In this document: one piece after another, positions 1 through 9,227 of the stretch | Numbering within the stretch: the first letter of the stretch is position 1 | Layout: each line of letters starts with the position of its first letter | Source: Paenibacillus sp. J23TS9 | GTDB taxonomy: Bacteria; Bacillota; Bacilli; Paenibacillales; Paenibacillaceae | Direction of reading: 5' to 3' | NCBI RefSeq assembly: GCF_018403225.1 | Contig: NZ_BOSG01000004.1 | Location: 248,001-312,000, forward strand | Length of the DNA: 64,000 nucleotides | Notes under the pieces: generated by a model | The model's database searches: none | Told to the model about the DNA's origin: nothing | Seen by the model: only the letters and a program-made list of their open reading frames with translations | Position numbers and translations under genes: made by a program

Positions 1-767
1 AACGGTCTGCCGGCAAGCTTTTCGTGATGTACGACATTGTTGATCGTATCAAAACCAATCCAGCCTGTCCCAAGCGGGGTATGACGGTCTTTTCCTGCTC
101 CCCGCGGATTTTTGCTGTCATTGATATGAACGACACCAATGCGATCAAGACCGATAATACGGTCAAACTCTTCAAGAACGCCGTCGAGATCACTTACAAT
201 GTCGTAACCAGCATCGTGAATATGGCATGTATCCATACAGATCGTCAGGCGTTCATTGTGCTTCACCTTCTCGATGATCGTGGCAATTTCCTCAAACGAG
301 CGGCCCATTTCTGTTCCTTTGCCGGCCATAGTTTCCAGCGCAATATGAACCTCAGTTTCATTGGTACCATTCAGCACCTCGTTCAGACCATCGGCAATCC
401 GCCCAAGTCCGTATTCCGGATCCTTGTCGGTATAAGCTCCCGGATGAAGAACGATATTCTTCACGCCAATAGCATGCGTACGGCGGATCTCCTCCTGAAG
501 AAAGCTGACCGCAAGCTCAAATGTATTGGACTTATACGATCCGAGGTTAATAATGTAAGGCGCATGCACGACAATTTCCTCGAAGCCGCTTTCCTTCATT
601 AATTCCTTGCCTTCTTCCAGAAACATCGATTCAATCGGTTTGCGGCGCGTATTCTGCGGAGCACCGGTATATATCATAAAGGAGCTCGATCCATAGCTGT
701 TGGCTTCGTTTGTTGCACTCAAAAGGCCCTTGTCCGAAAAGGACACATGAGAACCGATTTTTAGCAT
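1..767 (-). CDS. nfo: Endonuclease IV (AP endonuclease), 3' end cut by window edge
   Basis: About 255 residues of a zinc-dependent apurinic/apyrimidinic endonuclease of base-excision repair; the family is about 280 aa, so only the C-terminus is missing. The reading frame starts [10 protein letters not shown] and shows the family metal-ligand segments in order: [36 protein letters not shown] and HINDSKN. The ATG at 767 follows an AGGGGG ribosome binding site. It is divergent from the DUF2621 gene. The family call is firm; nothing unusual is seen in the part present. Confidence 0.95.
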   Translation of the reverse strand, partial: MLKIGSHVSFSDKGLLSATNEANSYGSSSFMIYTGAPQNTRRKPIESMFLEEGKELMKESGFEEIVVHAPYIINLGSYKSNTFELAVSFLQEEIRRTHAIGVKNIVLHPGAYTDKDPEYGLGRIADGLNEVLNGTNETEVHIALETMAGKGTEMGRSFEEIATIIEKVKHNERLTICMDTCHIHDAGYDIVSDLDGVLEEFDRIIGLDRIGVVHINDSKNPRGAGKDRHTPLGTGWIGFDTINNVVHHEKLAGRP

Positions 768-888
768 AATCCATCCCCCTCATTAGAATTAACCCTTATT
801 TTAGCGTGAATACTGAAATAAATCTAGAAATGCGTTATAATTCAGAAAAAGGTTTAATGAATTGAAGATAATCTTAGAGGTGAACCAC

Positions 889-1356
889 ATGCATAGTTCA
901 TTGGGCACGAGGCTGCTATCCTCCATGCCATCCAATATCTTTATGGATTCGATGATAGTATGGGCGGTTATCATGCTGATCTCCATGTGCATCGGCGGAT
1001 ATTTTATGATCCGTAAATTTCTGAAGGTACTTCCCAAAAATGACGGTAAGTCCAAACTGGACTGGCAAAATCACTGGGTTGAAACCAGCCGCTACCTGTG
1101 GACGGATGAATCCAAGGAATTTCTGGACAAACTGGTCAAGCCCGTTCCCGGACCGTTCCGCGATATCGCCAAACACTCCATTGCGGCTGAAATCGGCAGA
1201 ATCGCCTTGGAAGAACAGGCAAAGGAGGTAACCCGAGATCACTGCATCAAAGGTTATATATCCGCCACGCCGAAACGGGATAACAAGTTCCTGGTCGCTT
1301 TCCTTAACAAAAACCAGATTGACTACAAGCCATATGAGCATCTGATGCAAAAGTAG
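889..1356 (+). CDS. DUF2621 family membrane protein (YneK-like)
   Basis: A 155-aa protein with one N-terminal membrane segment (VWAVIMLISMCIGGYFMI, roughly residues 23-40) and a soluble, basic C-terminal domain. It resembles the DUF2621 family (B. subtilis YneK), whose function is unknown. The ATG at 889 has GAGGTG six bases upstream; an in-frame TTG at 862 is possible but has no good binding site. A long hairpin follows the stop. Family assignment is from recalled resemblance. Confidence 0.75.
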   Translation: MHSSLGTRLLSSMPSNIFMDSMIVWAVIMLISMCIGGYFMIRKFLKVLPKNDGKSKLDWQNHWVETSRYLWTDESKEFLDKLVKPVPGPFRDIAKHSIAAEIGRIALEEQAKEVTRDHCIKGYISATPKRDNKFLVAFLNKNQIDYKPYEHLMQK

Positions 1357-1374
1357 ACCCTTTGTCTGCAAACG

Positions 1375-1450
1375 AAAAGCCCCCGGGCAGGAGCGTCAAA
1401 TTGAAGAAATGAACCATTTCGTCAGTCTGATTCCATGCCAGGGGGCTTTT
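1375..1450. terminator. Bidirectional terminator-like hairpin
   Basis: AAAAGCCCCC at 1375-1384 pairs with GGGGGCTTTT at 1441-1450, and an inner hairpin GAAATG/CATTTC lies between them. It ends the DUF2621 transcript. Confidence 0.7.
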
Positions 1451-1468
1451 GCATATGAAAAAACAAGT

Positions 1469-1573
1469 AAACCGTCCATCGACGTACTTTCTCAGTACAT
1501 AGAGGACATTTAGCGGAAGTTATCTGGCATGTAAAGACATGCTGAGTCCTCGAAGATTATACTTTCAAATATC
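1469..1573. repeat. Dispersed structured element, copy A
   Basis: About 105 bp that match the interval 22123-22227 without gaps. By eye about 55 of the 93 columns from GACGTACTTT to the end are identical, and both ends and the block TAGCGGAA are nearly invariant. Possible pairs: CGTC 1473-1476/GACG 1481-1484; GAGGAC 1502-1507/GTCCTC 1546-1551; GCATGT 1527-1532/ACATGC 1537-1542. TACTTTC occurs at both ends (1485-1491 and 1560-1566). On the minus strand the CGTC/GACG hairpin is followed by a T-rich tract, like a terminator. It lies 25 bp upstream of the epimerase gene. I do not recognise it as a named RNA or mobile family. Confidence 0.6.
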
Positions 1574-1597
1574 TAATGCAAAGGGGCGTACCAGCTC

Positions 1598-2491
1598 ATG
1601 AAAATTACGATTTGCGGCGGAACAGGCTTTATTGGGAAGGCACTCTCTGAGCATTTGCTGCGGCAAGGCCACGAAGTGATCATCATTACCCGCAAAGTAC
1701 CTGAAGCTGAACAAGATCGATCAAAGTACATGACATGGGATCAAGTCGATGCCGCTCCTGTACTTCTTGAAGGCACAGAGGCAATCGTCAATCTGGCCGG
1801 TTCTTCCCTGAGTCAGCGTTGGACACCCAAAGCCAAGCAAAGCATCATCGAGTCGCGGATGAAAACCGTTCAGGCCGTATCCAAGCTGGTTCACACCCTT
1901 CATCAAAAGCCCGCAGTCGTTGTTCAAGCATCAGCTATAGCTATATATGGCACATCGCGCGTTGATACTTTCAGTGAAGAAAGCCCGGAACATGTCGTCG
2001 ATTTCCCCTCCTCTGTCGTAAAGGAATGGGAGGATACCGCGGAACTGATTCAGGGTGTCCGCTTGATCAAGCTCCGGACCAGTGTTGTTCTGGGGACTCA
2101 TGGCGGTGCCTTCCCGCTCATGAAGCTGCCGTATACGCTTGGATTCGGCGGGAAAATTGGAAGCGGGAAGCAATGGGTGTCCTGGATTCATCTGCATGAT
2201 ATGGTCCGGTTAATTGAATTCTGTATCACTCATCCGGATATAAGCGGCCCCGTCAATGCCTCTGCTCCAGAGCCCGTAACCAACAATCAGTTCGGGCAGA
2301 CGGTGGGCCGTATCTATCATCGCCCTCACTGGTTCCCTGTACCTTCTTTTCTGATGAAAACGGTTCTTGGCGAGCTTTCTCTCATCATATTGGAAGGGCA
2401 GCGCGTCATACCGGATAAGATTCTAAAGCATGGCTTCCGCTTCGATTACCCGACGCTGGAGCAGGCTCTGCAGAACTTGAAGGAGAACTAG
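1598..2491 (+). CDS. TIGR01777 family NAD(P)-dependent epimerase/oxidoreductase (YfhF-like)
   Basis: A 297-aa atypical short-chain dehydrogenase. The N-terminal dinucleotide-binding motif GGTGFIGKAL is at residues 7-16, followed by ITRK; VNLAGSSLSQRWT and ASAIAIYGT are typical of the TIGR01777 subfamily, and the C-terminal segment (ASAPEPVTNNQFGQ onwards) is the family's DUF1731-like end. Substrate unknown. The stop overlaps the stop of the convergent FHA gene by four bases. Subfamily call is confident, biological role is not. Confidence 0.88.
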   Translation: MKITICGGTGFIGKALSEHLLRQGHEVIIITRKVPEAEQDRSKYMTWDQVDAAPVLLEGTEAIVNLAGSSLSQRWTPKAKQSIIESRMKTVQAVSKLVHTLHQKPAVVVQASAIAIYGTSRVDTFSEESPEHVVDFPSSVVKEWEDTAELIQGVRLIKLRTSVVLGTHGGAFPLMKLPYTLGFGGKIGSGKQWVSWIHLHDMVRLIEFCITHPDISGPVNASAPEPVTNNQFGQTVGRIYHRPHWFPVPSFLMKTVLGELSLIILEGQRVIPDKILKHGFRFDYPTLEQALQNLKEN

Positions 2492-4446
2492 GCGGAGCGG
2501 AAGGTATAAGCTCCCTTAACGATGATAAAACGATCCCCGTCATGAAGCGGATATTCTTTATAAGGAACCAGCATCTCTCCCATCAGACGGGTACCATTTT
2601 TCGAGCCGAGATCTTTGATCTGATATCCTCCGTCTTCGGTCCGGCTCAGCTCCACATGTGCGCGTGAGGCTCCCACCGAGTTTTCAATATATTGTGCCAC
2701 CTCTTCAGAACGGCCTATCACAAAATGCTGCTGCCTCAGCTCGATGCGTTCAGCCCTCGCTTCCCCTTCCCCTTCTCTTAGCAGATAACACACGGGCGCA
2801 AGTTTAACAGATACGGCATTCGCTGCAGGAACCGTATTACTTAGAAGCACGGTTGCACCGCTTTTGCCCGAATTCAGTATTTCCGTCTTTTGCCCGAGCC
2901 GGCTGTAATAATCCCTTTCCGCTATGTCCGTATCCGGTGAATCCGAATCTGAATTCACACCTGCATGATTCCATATCCTCTGGTTAAATGCCGAAATCCG
3001 CGCCCCGTTATCAGCTTCATTCTTCCCTGTGCCGCTTTCCCTATCGTCACCGTTTCTCTGATCCGATTGTGACTGAGGGAATTTCCATTTCCAATCCGGC
3101 TCAGGGTCATGGTCAATAGCAGCCATCTCAGAAGGCTTCTCCACGCCCTTTTTCATGCCACCTTTGAAGAAACCCGTCAATTGTTCGATCTCAAATCTTG
3201 TATTCCCTTTGCTTGGCTTTGAATCAGCAGAAAGCTCGGTAGAACCGAAATCGGGCAGCTCATTAAGCGTAGTTGAAGCCGTCCCCGTGTTTTTTGGCGC
3301 AAAGAGCCTGCCAACCCAGCTTAATACAGCAGCTATACCAAGGATAACCGTGAGCAAGAGGCATACGATCATCTTTCCACTGCTTGGGGCAGGCATATAG
3401 ATCATTCTCCACACAATAGCCGCCATCAGTAGACAACCAAGAGCTATGTAAGTTCTTCGCGATGAAGCAGGTTCCTGTTCTCCATCAGGTATTATTTCAT
3501 CCTCTGGACCGGATCCGTAACCGTTCCAACTCTTGAGAAAGGCAGGTACTTCCGGATCATCATCCCGGTGATTCGGATTAGGCTTATTCCGGCTTGTGCT
3601 GAGCATCGGAAATGCTTCGGCTGCCGTTGAACTTCTGTTTCGCCTTAGCGCCAACTCGATCGCGCTGTCTTCATGATTCTCAGAGCTCACTCGTTCCGTT
3701 CTCCCCTTTATGGCATGGGAGTTCATTTCCGCCTGTTGTGGTCCCTGATATGCATGATTCGTATTTTTGCTTCCTCCTGCTCTTGAGTAGGCCGCAAAAG
3801 CTTGTTCATGCTCCGGTTCAGAAATATATCCCTGCTTCACGTTTACTGCCGAGTTCACACGTACCTCACCTGCACCGGAAAGCAGTCCAAGGAGCAGCTT
3901 CTTAAAGCCGCTCACCGTAAACTCCTCGGAAACCGTGAACTGCAGCAGCTGCTGAACGCCTCCACCACTCAGCTCAATGACGGATGCCATGAAACGGGTA
4001 ACAAGCTCCTTTAAACTGTCACTGACCGACCTTAAACCTTCTGTCCGTTCAAGCGGAATATATGTCAGGTAAAGTGTGCCTTCCTGGAGTGAGCCATCCA
4101 CAAAAATATACTCTTCCTCCAGAACGTACTTCCCGGGCTGGAGCATGTACATTGCACTTTCTTCCAGTGTTTCCGCCAACTGCAGCAGAAGACTGTAGTA
4201 TTCAGTCATATTGATCTTCTCGCCTTTCAGCATGTGTGAGAGCATCTTCTTTTCCGTCATGTCGTAGCGCAAAGTCACCTGCAGATCAACCTCCTGCACA
4301 TGCAGCGGCAAGAAACGGGGAATCCGTGAAGCGGATATCATGGACACCTCCACCTTGCTCAGCTCGTCCGACCGGATTCCATTGGTTCCCGACAATACCA
4401 TGAAGGTCCCGCCCTGTTGTATAAAATCTCTTGTTAAACCCAACAA
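2488..4446 (-). CDS. FHA-domain membrane protein with DUF6382-like N-terminus, last gene of the tad operon
   Basis: 652 aa. The N-terminal ~180 residues resemble DUF6382, a domain found with FHA modules in Paenibacillus-type tad loci. After a long low-complexity linker come two membrane segments (IALGCLLMAAIVWRMIYM and MIVCLLLTVILGIAAVLSWV, about residues 330-390), a second linker, and a C-terminal FHA domain with VIGRSEE, SRAHVEL and LGSKNGT. FHA domains bind phosphothreonine, which suggests kinase-linked control of pilus assembly (inference). The start is TTG with AGGGGGTG six to seven bases upstream. It lies 105 bp downstream of the prepilin peptidase gene. Confidence 0.8.
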   Translation of the reverse strand: MLGLTRDFIQQGGTFMVLSGTNGIRSDELSKVEVSMISASRIPRFLPLHVQEVDLQVTLRYDMTEKKMLSHMLKGEKINMTEYYSLLLQLAETLEESAMYMLQPGKYVLEEEYIFVDGSLQEGTLYLTYIPLERTEGLRSVSDSLKELVTRFMASVIELSGGGVQQLLQFTVSEEFTVSGFKKLLLGLLSGAGEVRVNSAVNVKQGYISEPEHEQAFAAYSRAGGSKNTNHAYQGPQQAEMNSHAIKGRTERVSSENHEDSAIELALRRNRSSTAAEAFPMLSTSRNKPNPNHRDDDPEVPAFLKSWNGYGSGPEDEIIPDGEQEPASSRRTYIALGCLLMAAIVWRMIYMPAPSSGKMIVCLLLTVILGIAAVLSWVGRLFAPKNTGTASTTLNELPDFGSTELSADSKPSKGNTRFEIEQLTGFFKGGMKKGVEKPSEMAAIDHDPEPDWKWKFPQSQSDQRNGDDRESGTGKNEADNGARISAFNQRIWNHAGVNSDSDSPDTDIAERDYYSRLGQKTEILNSGKSGATVLLSNTVPAANAVSVKLAPVCYLLREGEGEARAERIELRQQHFVIGRSEEVAQYIENSVGASRAHVELSRTEDGGYQIKDLGSKNGTRLMGEMLVPYKEYPLHDGDRFIIVKGAYTFRSA

Positions 4447-4551
4447 ATGAATTCACCCCCTAGCTGTATAAAATGAACTAAAGAATGTATACCCATCTCT
4501 AATAAACCGCATCGAAGATGGAAGATATGGTGAAATAAACTTTAGTTCAAT

Positions 4552-5064
4552 TTATATGAGTGTATATATACAGGCGAAAATATAACCAGGAACCACTGCC
4601 AGCATAAACGGAAAGCGGAGCTGCTTCTCCTTTCCGGTCTTGAGAGCCTGAAAGCTCCTTAAGATGAAAACGCCCGTCAGGCTGCTCACGACTTTTCTCA
4701 GTCTCTTCACTGTCTCCCGTCTCCACAAGAGAATCATGACGCCTATGACACCGGCGCAGAGCACAGAATAAACCAGGCATTGGACGGTAAGGAGTGTCCC
4801 CATCCATGCCCCGATGCCTCCAAACAGCTTCACATCACCAGCCCCAACCGCACCGATCACATGCATAATAAGCAGCAATCCAAAGCCTGCTCCAAGCCCC
4901 TTGGCGGAAAAAGCTACGCCCTGCAATCCGCCTGTAATTACATGAAATAGAACTCCACTGAACATGGCGGTTATTGTCAACCAATTTGGAATTTTCATGG
5001 TTCTGATATCCGTTACAAAAGCAGCCATGATTATGAGTGTGCAGCCCCAGATTGAAACATCCAT
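4552..5064 (-). CDS. A24-family prepilin peptidase (TadV/CpaA-like)
   Basis: 170 aa, polytopic membrane aspartyl protease that would cleave the leader of Flp-type pilin. The two catalytic aspartate motifs are visible: FVTDIRTMKIPNW near the N-terminus and GAGDVKLFGG in the middle. It lacks the N-terminal methyltransferase part of classical PilD, as usual for TadV. The start at 5064 is chosen because AAGGGGGAC sits nine bases upstream; a GTG at 5088 would overlap that site. It belongs with the pilin and pseudopilin genes just upstream. Confidence 0.88.
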   Translation of the reverse strand: MDVSIWGCTLIIMAAFVTDIRTMKIPNWLTITAMFSGVLFHVITGGLQGVAFSAKGLGAGFGLLLIMHVIGAVGAGDVKLFGGIGAWMGTLLTVQCLVYSVLCAGVIGVMILLWRRETVKRLRKVVSSLTGVFILRSFQALKTGKEKQLRFPFMLAVVPGYIFACIYTLI

Positions 5065-5118
5065 GTTCCTGAAGTCCCCCTTGTTCACACTTGAATAATT
5101 GTCTAACCATGCCTCTGT

Positions 5119-6147
5119 TTAACCCTTCACGACAGTAAACATCACTTCGGTTCTCTGACCGTCAGCAGTTGTCACAACGAAGGGCCATGTGCCCGGGGTT
5201 GTATTCGGCCCGACAAACCATTCCCATTCAATATATCCTGCCGAATCCGCTTGCTTTTCTCCCAGATATTTAGCTGTGCTTTGACCACTCTTGTAAAAGA
5301 CAGACAGGTTTGCAGATGTCCCCGGCTCTATCTTGATGCGGACCTTCGCCTTTTTCCCGACATAAGCCGGGTCTGGTTTCTCCAGAACTTCTACAGCCTT
5401 TGTGCCGGACTCACCATTATTCCCATCATCGGCGCTTGGCTCCGTCTCTCCAATCCACAACCGCTCTTGGGCCTTGGCCTGAAGGACGATCTTCTTATTC
5501 AGAAACGGCACCTTCACGGGAAGCTCATAGCTTACTTCTATACCGAAGTAAGGATCTGTCCGCGTCTTTAAGTTCGGGATCTGAATATTGGATACATGGA
5601 TTCTGTCGTAATCCAGCAGTTTACCTTCCATATACGGTTTTAAAATAGGCTTGACCACCGGATCAAGCACAGTCTCCGCGACCTGATTCTTCAAATCCTG
5701 AAGCGGATTATCAGCTTTGGCCACAGCAGCTGTCATCCATTCATTCAACGGGGCCGGCATTGTTTCCGTGTATTGTGATGCCCAATCACGGAGTGAGAGC
5801 TTAGGGATACTCCAGCTCCCTTCCGGCTCTTTTCCGTCCTCATCTGTCTCGGGCGGCTTCTGTTCTATGGCCAGCGCGACCGGGTATATATGGGTCGAAA
5901 CCATTTTGACGGTATCGGATACCGTACTCTGCAGGGCAGTAGATATCAATGTCATTTTCACCATGTAAATCAGGAAGATGACAAAAAAGATGAACATCGG
6001 CATTACAAGCGATGCCTCAACCACCATGCTTCCCCGCTGGTCTTCACCGTTTCCCCCGGTCATCTCCTTCCTGTATGCCACCAACCTTCTGCTAATAAGA
6101 GAAATCAGCTTGTTTGACCGCATAATATCGGCTTCCTTCCACTTCAT
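5119..6147 (-). CDS. TadE-like pseudopilin/pilus assembly protein
   Basis: About 342 aa. A short basic cytoplasmic N-terminus is followed by GSMVVEASLVMPMFIFFVIF, the Gly-x-x-x-Val-Glu-Ala start typical of TadE-like domains, then one membrane helix and a long extracellular region with a beta-rich C-terminus (FVGPNTTPGTWPF). Such proteins are minor pseudopilins of Tad systems. The start at 6147 has GGAGGAAG five bases upstream; ATG 6123 with AAGGAAG is an alternative. The gene start overlaps the end of the upstream gene by 56 bp, suggesting translational coupling. Confidence 0.78.
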   Translation of the reverse strand: MKWKEADIMRSNKLISLISRRLVAYRKEMTGGNGEDQRGSMVVEASLVMPMFIFFVIFLIYMVKMTLISTALQSTVSDTVKMVSTHIYPVALAIEQKPPETDEDGKEPEGSWSIPKLSLRDWASQYTETMPAPLNEWMTAAVAKADNPLQDLKNQVAETVLDPVVKPILKPYMEGKLLDYDRIHVSNIQIPNLKTRTDPYFGIEVSYELPVKVPFLNKKIVLQAKAQERLWIGETEPSADDGNNGESGTKAVEVLEKPDPAYVGKKAKVRIKIEPGTSANLSVFYKSGQSTAKYLGEKQADSAGYIEWEWFVGPNTTPGTWPFVVTTADGQRTEVMFTVVKG

Positions 6148-8329
6148 CCGGACTTCCTCCGGCATATCCGACCATTTTCATTACTCCAGGCAGAAACCAC
6201 AATCTCATGCCGACCTTAACTTCGCCAGAAGCATAGGTCGCCCGTTCCGCTGGATTAATCCCCGTATTGAAACGGATCAGTGCCAGCATTCGAGACATTT
6301 TCTTCTGATTATTGCTGTGAATGAGCAGGAAAAGCCGTAAGTAATCCCGATATGTAATCTTCACTTTAATATAGCTGGACAGTTCCACCGAACCTGTCTC
6401 ACAGAGGGTAATCATATCGGCTATAGCCATTTCAATGCCGTAGAGCAGTGCCGCAGCAAGCACGAGCAGCGGATGACCAAGGCCACTATTCTTGACCAGT
6501 CCTTCCATCGTACGAATCGCAAGCCTGGAAGCGAAGATCTCCGCATAAGCTGCCGAGACATTCCCCACCGTGTTATGAAATCCATACAATATGTATTCCA
6601 GCTCCTGATTTTTGACACCTAATTGGTCAACAACGGCATCTCCCAAACCCGCTTGTGGATCCTTAACCGCTTCTTTCAGGCTGCTGATATCAAAATGTTT
6701 GAAATACAGTGCAGCATACTCATTTTGAAGCAGCTCATCTTTGAGTCCCGACATCATACCTCCCATTGCACCATACAGTCCGTCCATATCTTTCATCGCC
6801 GACTTCCCTGCATCATATGGATCATTGTCCAAATCGGCACCCTGGTAGCTCCCGTCGATCAGCTGCTTATTAAACGCCATGCTTTCGTCGTAATAGGATT
6901 GCAGCGTTTTATATTCCTCCATATATTCCTTTGCCTTTTTATCCAGCTCGTTGATCCGCTCCAGAGTATTGGCTGCATCCTTTAATTTGGCCTTACCCTG
7001 CTTCTCTTTCTCTTTGCGTTCTTTATCCGAGGCACGATGCTGTTCGAGCTGAGCTGCTTCTTGATCCAGCTTATTAACGTTGCCCGATTCAGCGTACGTA
7101 CGAGAATAAGAATCTATGATGCCGCGGGCCGAAATGACCGCATTTTTCATGCTGCCGGAACTGCCGTTTAATCCGGCTGACTCTGCGAGCACGGACGTCG
7201 CCCCTGAGATGCTGCGGTCTGCCTTGCTGAATTCATCCTGTTGACGGTCAATCTCGTTTTTCAAGTCTTTCATCAGACTTTCGGACAGCAGCAGCTTCTC
7301 GGTTTGTCCCCGCAGCCCGCGGATCGTACTTGAGTCATCCCCGTTTGTATCCGCCGCTGCCCCTGGAATACTTCCGCCGGAAACCTCATCATAACCTGCG
7401 CTTTCCGCACGGCTTTCAGATGCTGCAATGACCTGCTTCATCCGTTCATTTTGATCAAAAGCTTCCTGCCAGGCTTGATGTGCCTCCTGCAGGAGTTCGC
7501 TATGGCTTTGTGCGGCCGAGCTTTGTTTGCTCCCAAGCCTGGATAATACATCTGCCGAACCGGTTAAATAATCATCTATCTCATCACGGTACTGGGAATC
7601 CTCATCCTCGTCCCGGTTCGCATCCTCATTAGCTTTGGTAACATAATCATCGTATTGGGCTGCGACCCCCGCGGCGGTAGTTACACGTGAAGAACCGAGG
7701 GATTCATTGGATATAGAGTTCGAATACAACCCCATCAGAATCCCTGGGATGCCACTTGTGCTTTGTGCAGCTTTTTTCTGCTTGGTCAGCATCTGATCCA
7801 GTGCCGCTTCCCGCTTGTCATACAGCTTTTGCAGCTTCCTCAGTACATCCACCGTGTCAGAAGCCTCCTTCATGGAGGAAGATAAGGGCTTAAACTTGCC
7901 CAGAATTTCCAGAGTAAAGTCGATGGGTGCCTTGTACTTCATTTCTTCACCGATCTCACGGTTGAAAATATCGTATTCTCCCAGCATCCTGTCCATTGTC
8001 AAACCGGAGCTGTCCAGCTCAATGGGCATGACATCAAATTTGTCGCTCCGTACCCCCTTGTCCATACTGTTGTTCAGTACACCCGCCATAATCTGGTCGC
8101 CGCTTTGCTCCCCATAGGCAAATAGGCCGTACCGCTCCTGGAGCTCTTGATCATAGGAGGACATAACAGAACGAACCGCAGCATGCACCAGACGCTCACT
8201 CTGAACCTTCATGGCGGCAATACGGGCATAATCAATAAAAAGAGCTACAAAAGTGAATATAAGGGCCAGTATCATAATTAAAAAAACGGAAACCGATCCG
8301 TTTTCCGATCGTCTTTTAGCGAACACCAT
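6092..8329 (-). CDS. DUF5702-like/TadG-like large membrane-anchored protein
   Basis: 745 aa. The N-terminus GSVSVFLIMILALIFTFVAL is a TadG/DUF5702-type anchor (residues 11-33). The rest is predicted outside the cell, largely helical and charged, with coiled-coil-like stretches (for example KKAKEYMEEYKTLQSYYDES) and many Ser/Asp/Gly linkers. A hydrophobic helix near residues 615-640 (HPLLVLAAALLYGIEMAIAD) could be a second membrane segment. It lies between two TadE-like genes and is probably a structural or tip component of the pilus (inference). DUF5702 assignment is by resemblance. Confidence 0.72.
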   Translation of the reverse strand: MVFAKRRSENGSVSVFLIMILALIFTFVALFIDYARIAAMKVQSERLVHAAVRSVMSSYDQELQERYGLFAYGEQSGDQIMAGVLNNSMDKGVRSDKFDVMPIELDSSGLTMDRMLGEYDIFNREIGEEMKYKAPIDFTLEILGKFKPLSSSMKEASDTVDVLRKLQKLYDKREAALDQMLTKQKKAAQSTSGIPGILMGLYSNSISNESLGSSRVTTAAGVAAQYDDYVTKANEDANRDEDEDSQYRDEIDDYLTGSADVLSRLGSKQSSAAQSHSELLQEAHQAWQEAFDQNERMKQVIAASESRAESAGYDEVSGGSIPGAAADTNGDDSSTIRGLRGQTEKLLLSESLMKDLKNEIDRQQDEFSKADRSISGATSVLAESAGLNGSSGSMKNAVISARGIIDSYSRTYAESGNVNKLDQEAAQLEQHRASDKERKEKEKQGKAKLKDAANTLERINELDKKAKEYMEEYKTLQSYYDESMAFNKQLIDGSYQGADLDNDPYDAGKSAMKDMDGLYGAMGGMMSGLKDELLQNEYAALYFKHFDISSLKEAVKDPQAGLGDAVVDQLGVKNQELEYILYGFHNTVGNVSAAYAEIFASRLAIRTMEGLVKNSGLGHPLLVLAAALLYGIEMAIADMITLCETGSVELSSYIKVKITYRDYLRLFLLIHSNNQKKMSRMLALIRFNTGINPAERATYASGEVKVGMRLWFLPGVMKMVGYAGGSPDEVEGSRYYAVKQADFSY

Positions 8330-8352
8330 CGTTCCCCCTCTTCAGAATCCCT

Positions 8353-9042
8353 CTACCTGCCTGAAGACTTGAATTTTTCCAGTACCTGTTTGGCGCTGCC
8401 CTGATCGGTTTTTCCGTCTTCTCCGGAGCCTTTAAATTTCGAACCGTAATATCGCATCAAATCCACCGTCCGGATAAACTCCACAGGCTCCACTACAATG
8501 GAATTGGCATGGGTATCCACATTCGAACCGCCCTCCAGCATGACATTCAGCGGCGGCAGGGAAAGCAGGCGGGTTAGATTCACCGTGACCTTTCGCTGTA
8601 GAATCGTATTCTGATAGCTGATTTCACCTTTCATTTCCGCAGGAACCATGCTTCCGGACTTACTCATTTTAATGATAGGAAGCGTACCCCCTCCAACTTC
8701 AGCTTCCGGCAATGCCACCGTCTGCTTTTTATCCGTTAAGCCGCTCCAGCCAAACAATATGCCAAGCATACCGTCATCACTCAGCCTCCAGTACAACGAA
8801 TCGTATTGGCCTTTGGCTACTGCGCCGGTGGCTGCTTCCTTATGGCTGTTGTCCCAGCTGTATGCGGAGCGTTCGGCAACGGCTGAAGCTGTCTGATGCA
8901 GAAAGCTCTGTTGATAAATATACAAGCAAAAAAACATCAAAGTGATCGTGACAAGCAGGACGATGGGAAGTACGAGGGAAGCTTCGACGGTGAAGCTCCC
9001 CCCGGTGTTTTTTATTAAGCGATTAATCTGAAAAAACTTCAT
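8353..9042 (-). CDS. TadE-like pseudopilin
   Basis: 229 aa. NTGGSFTVEASLVLPIVLLV (residues 12-31) is a textbook TadE-type start, with Glu of VEA at the place of the pilin Glu5, followed by one membrane helix ending near IYQQ. The remainder is soluble and carries no known motif. It overlaps the pilin gene 9023-9223 by 20 bp, so the two are probably co-translated. One of three TadE/TadG-type proteins in this operon. Confidence 0.85.
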   Translation of the reverse strand: MKFFQINRLIKNTGGSFTVEASLVLPIVLLVTITLMFFCLYIYQQSFLHQTASAVAERSAYSWDNSHKEAATGAVAKGQYDSLYWRLSDDGMLGILFGWSGLTDKKQTVALPEAEVGGGTLPIIKMSKSGSMVPAEMKGEISYQNTILQRKVTVNLTRLLSLPPLNVMLEGGSNVDTHANSIVVEPVEFIRTVDLMRYYGSKFKGSGEDGKTDQGSAKQVLEKFKSSGR

Positions 9043-9223
9043 CGCTCTTTTTATCCACCTTATTCAGTAATCTTTCAACAATCCGAAGAAGCTCCTTCCT
9101 GAACAACAAAGCAATGATAATGATAACTGCAATAATCAAAATCATTTCCAGCATCCCCAGCCCGTCTTCCTGCTTCCAAAAAGCCTTTGCCTTGCCCCAA
9201 GCCATCGTCAACATATCCTTCAT
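9023..9223 (-). CDS. flp: Flp1-type type IVb pilin
   Basis: 66 aa. EDGLGMLEMILIIAVIIIIA (residues 19-38) has the short-leader type IVb pilin layout: a charged leader, Gly before the cleavage site, Met/Leu-Glu at the start of the mature helix, and a long hydrophobic stretch, then a short charged tail. Small size and position between TadC and TadE genes fit a major Flp pilin. Cleavage would be after Gly-Leu-Gly by the A24 peptidase encoded downstream. Confidence 0.87.
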   Translation of the reverse strand: MKDMLTMAWGKAKAFWKQEDGLGMLEMILIIAVIIIIALLFRKELLRIVERLLNKVDKKSDEVFSD

Positions 9224-9227
9224 CCTC

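Noticed and set aside
24..602. Plus-strand open frame of 192 codons
   Set aside because: Exact antisense of nfo, whose metal-binding motifs are clear on the minus strand.
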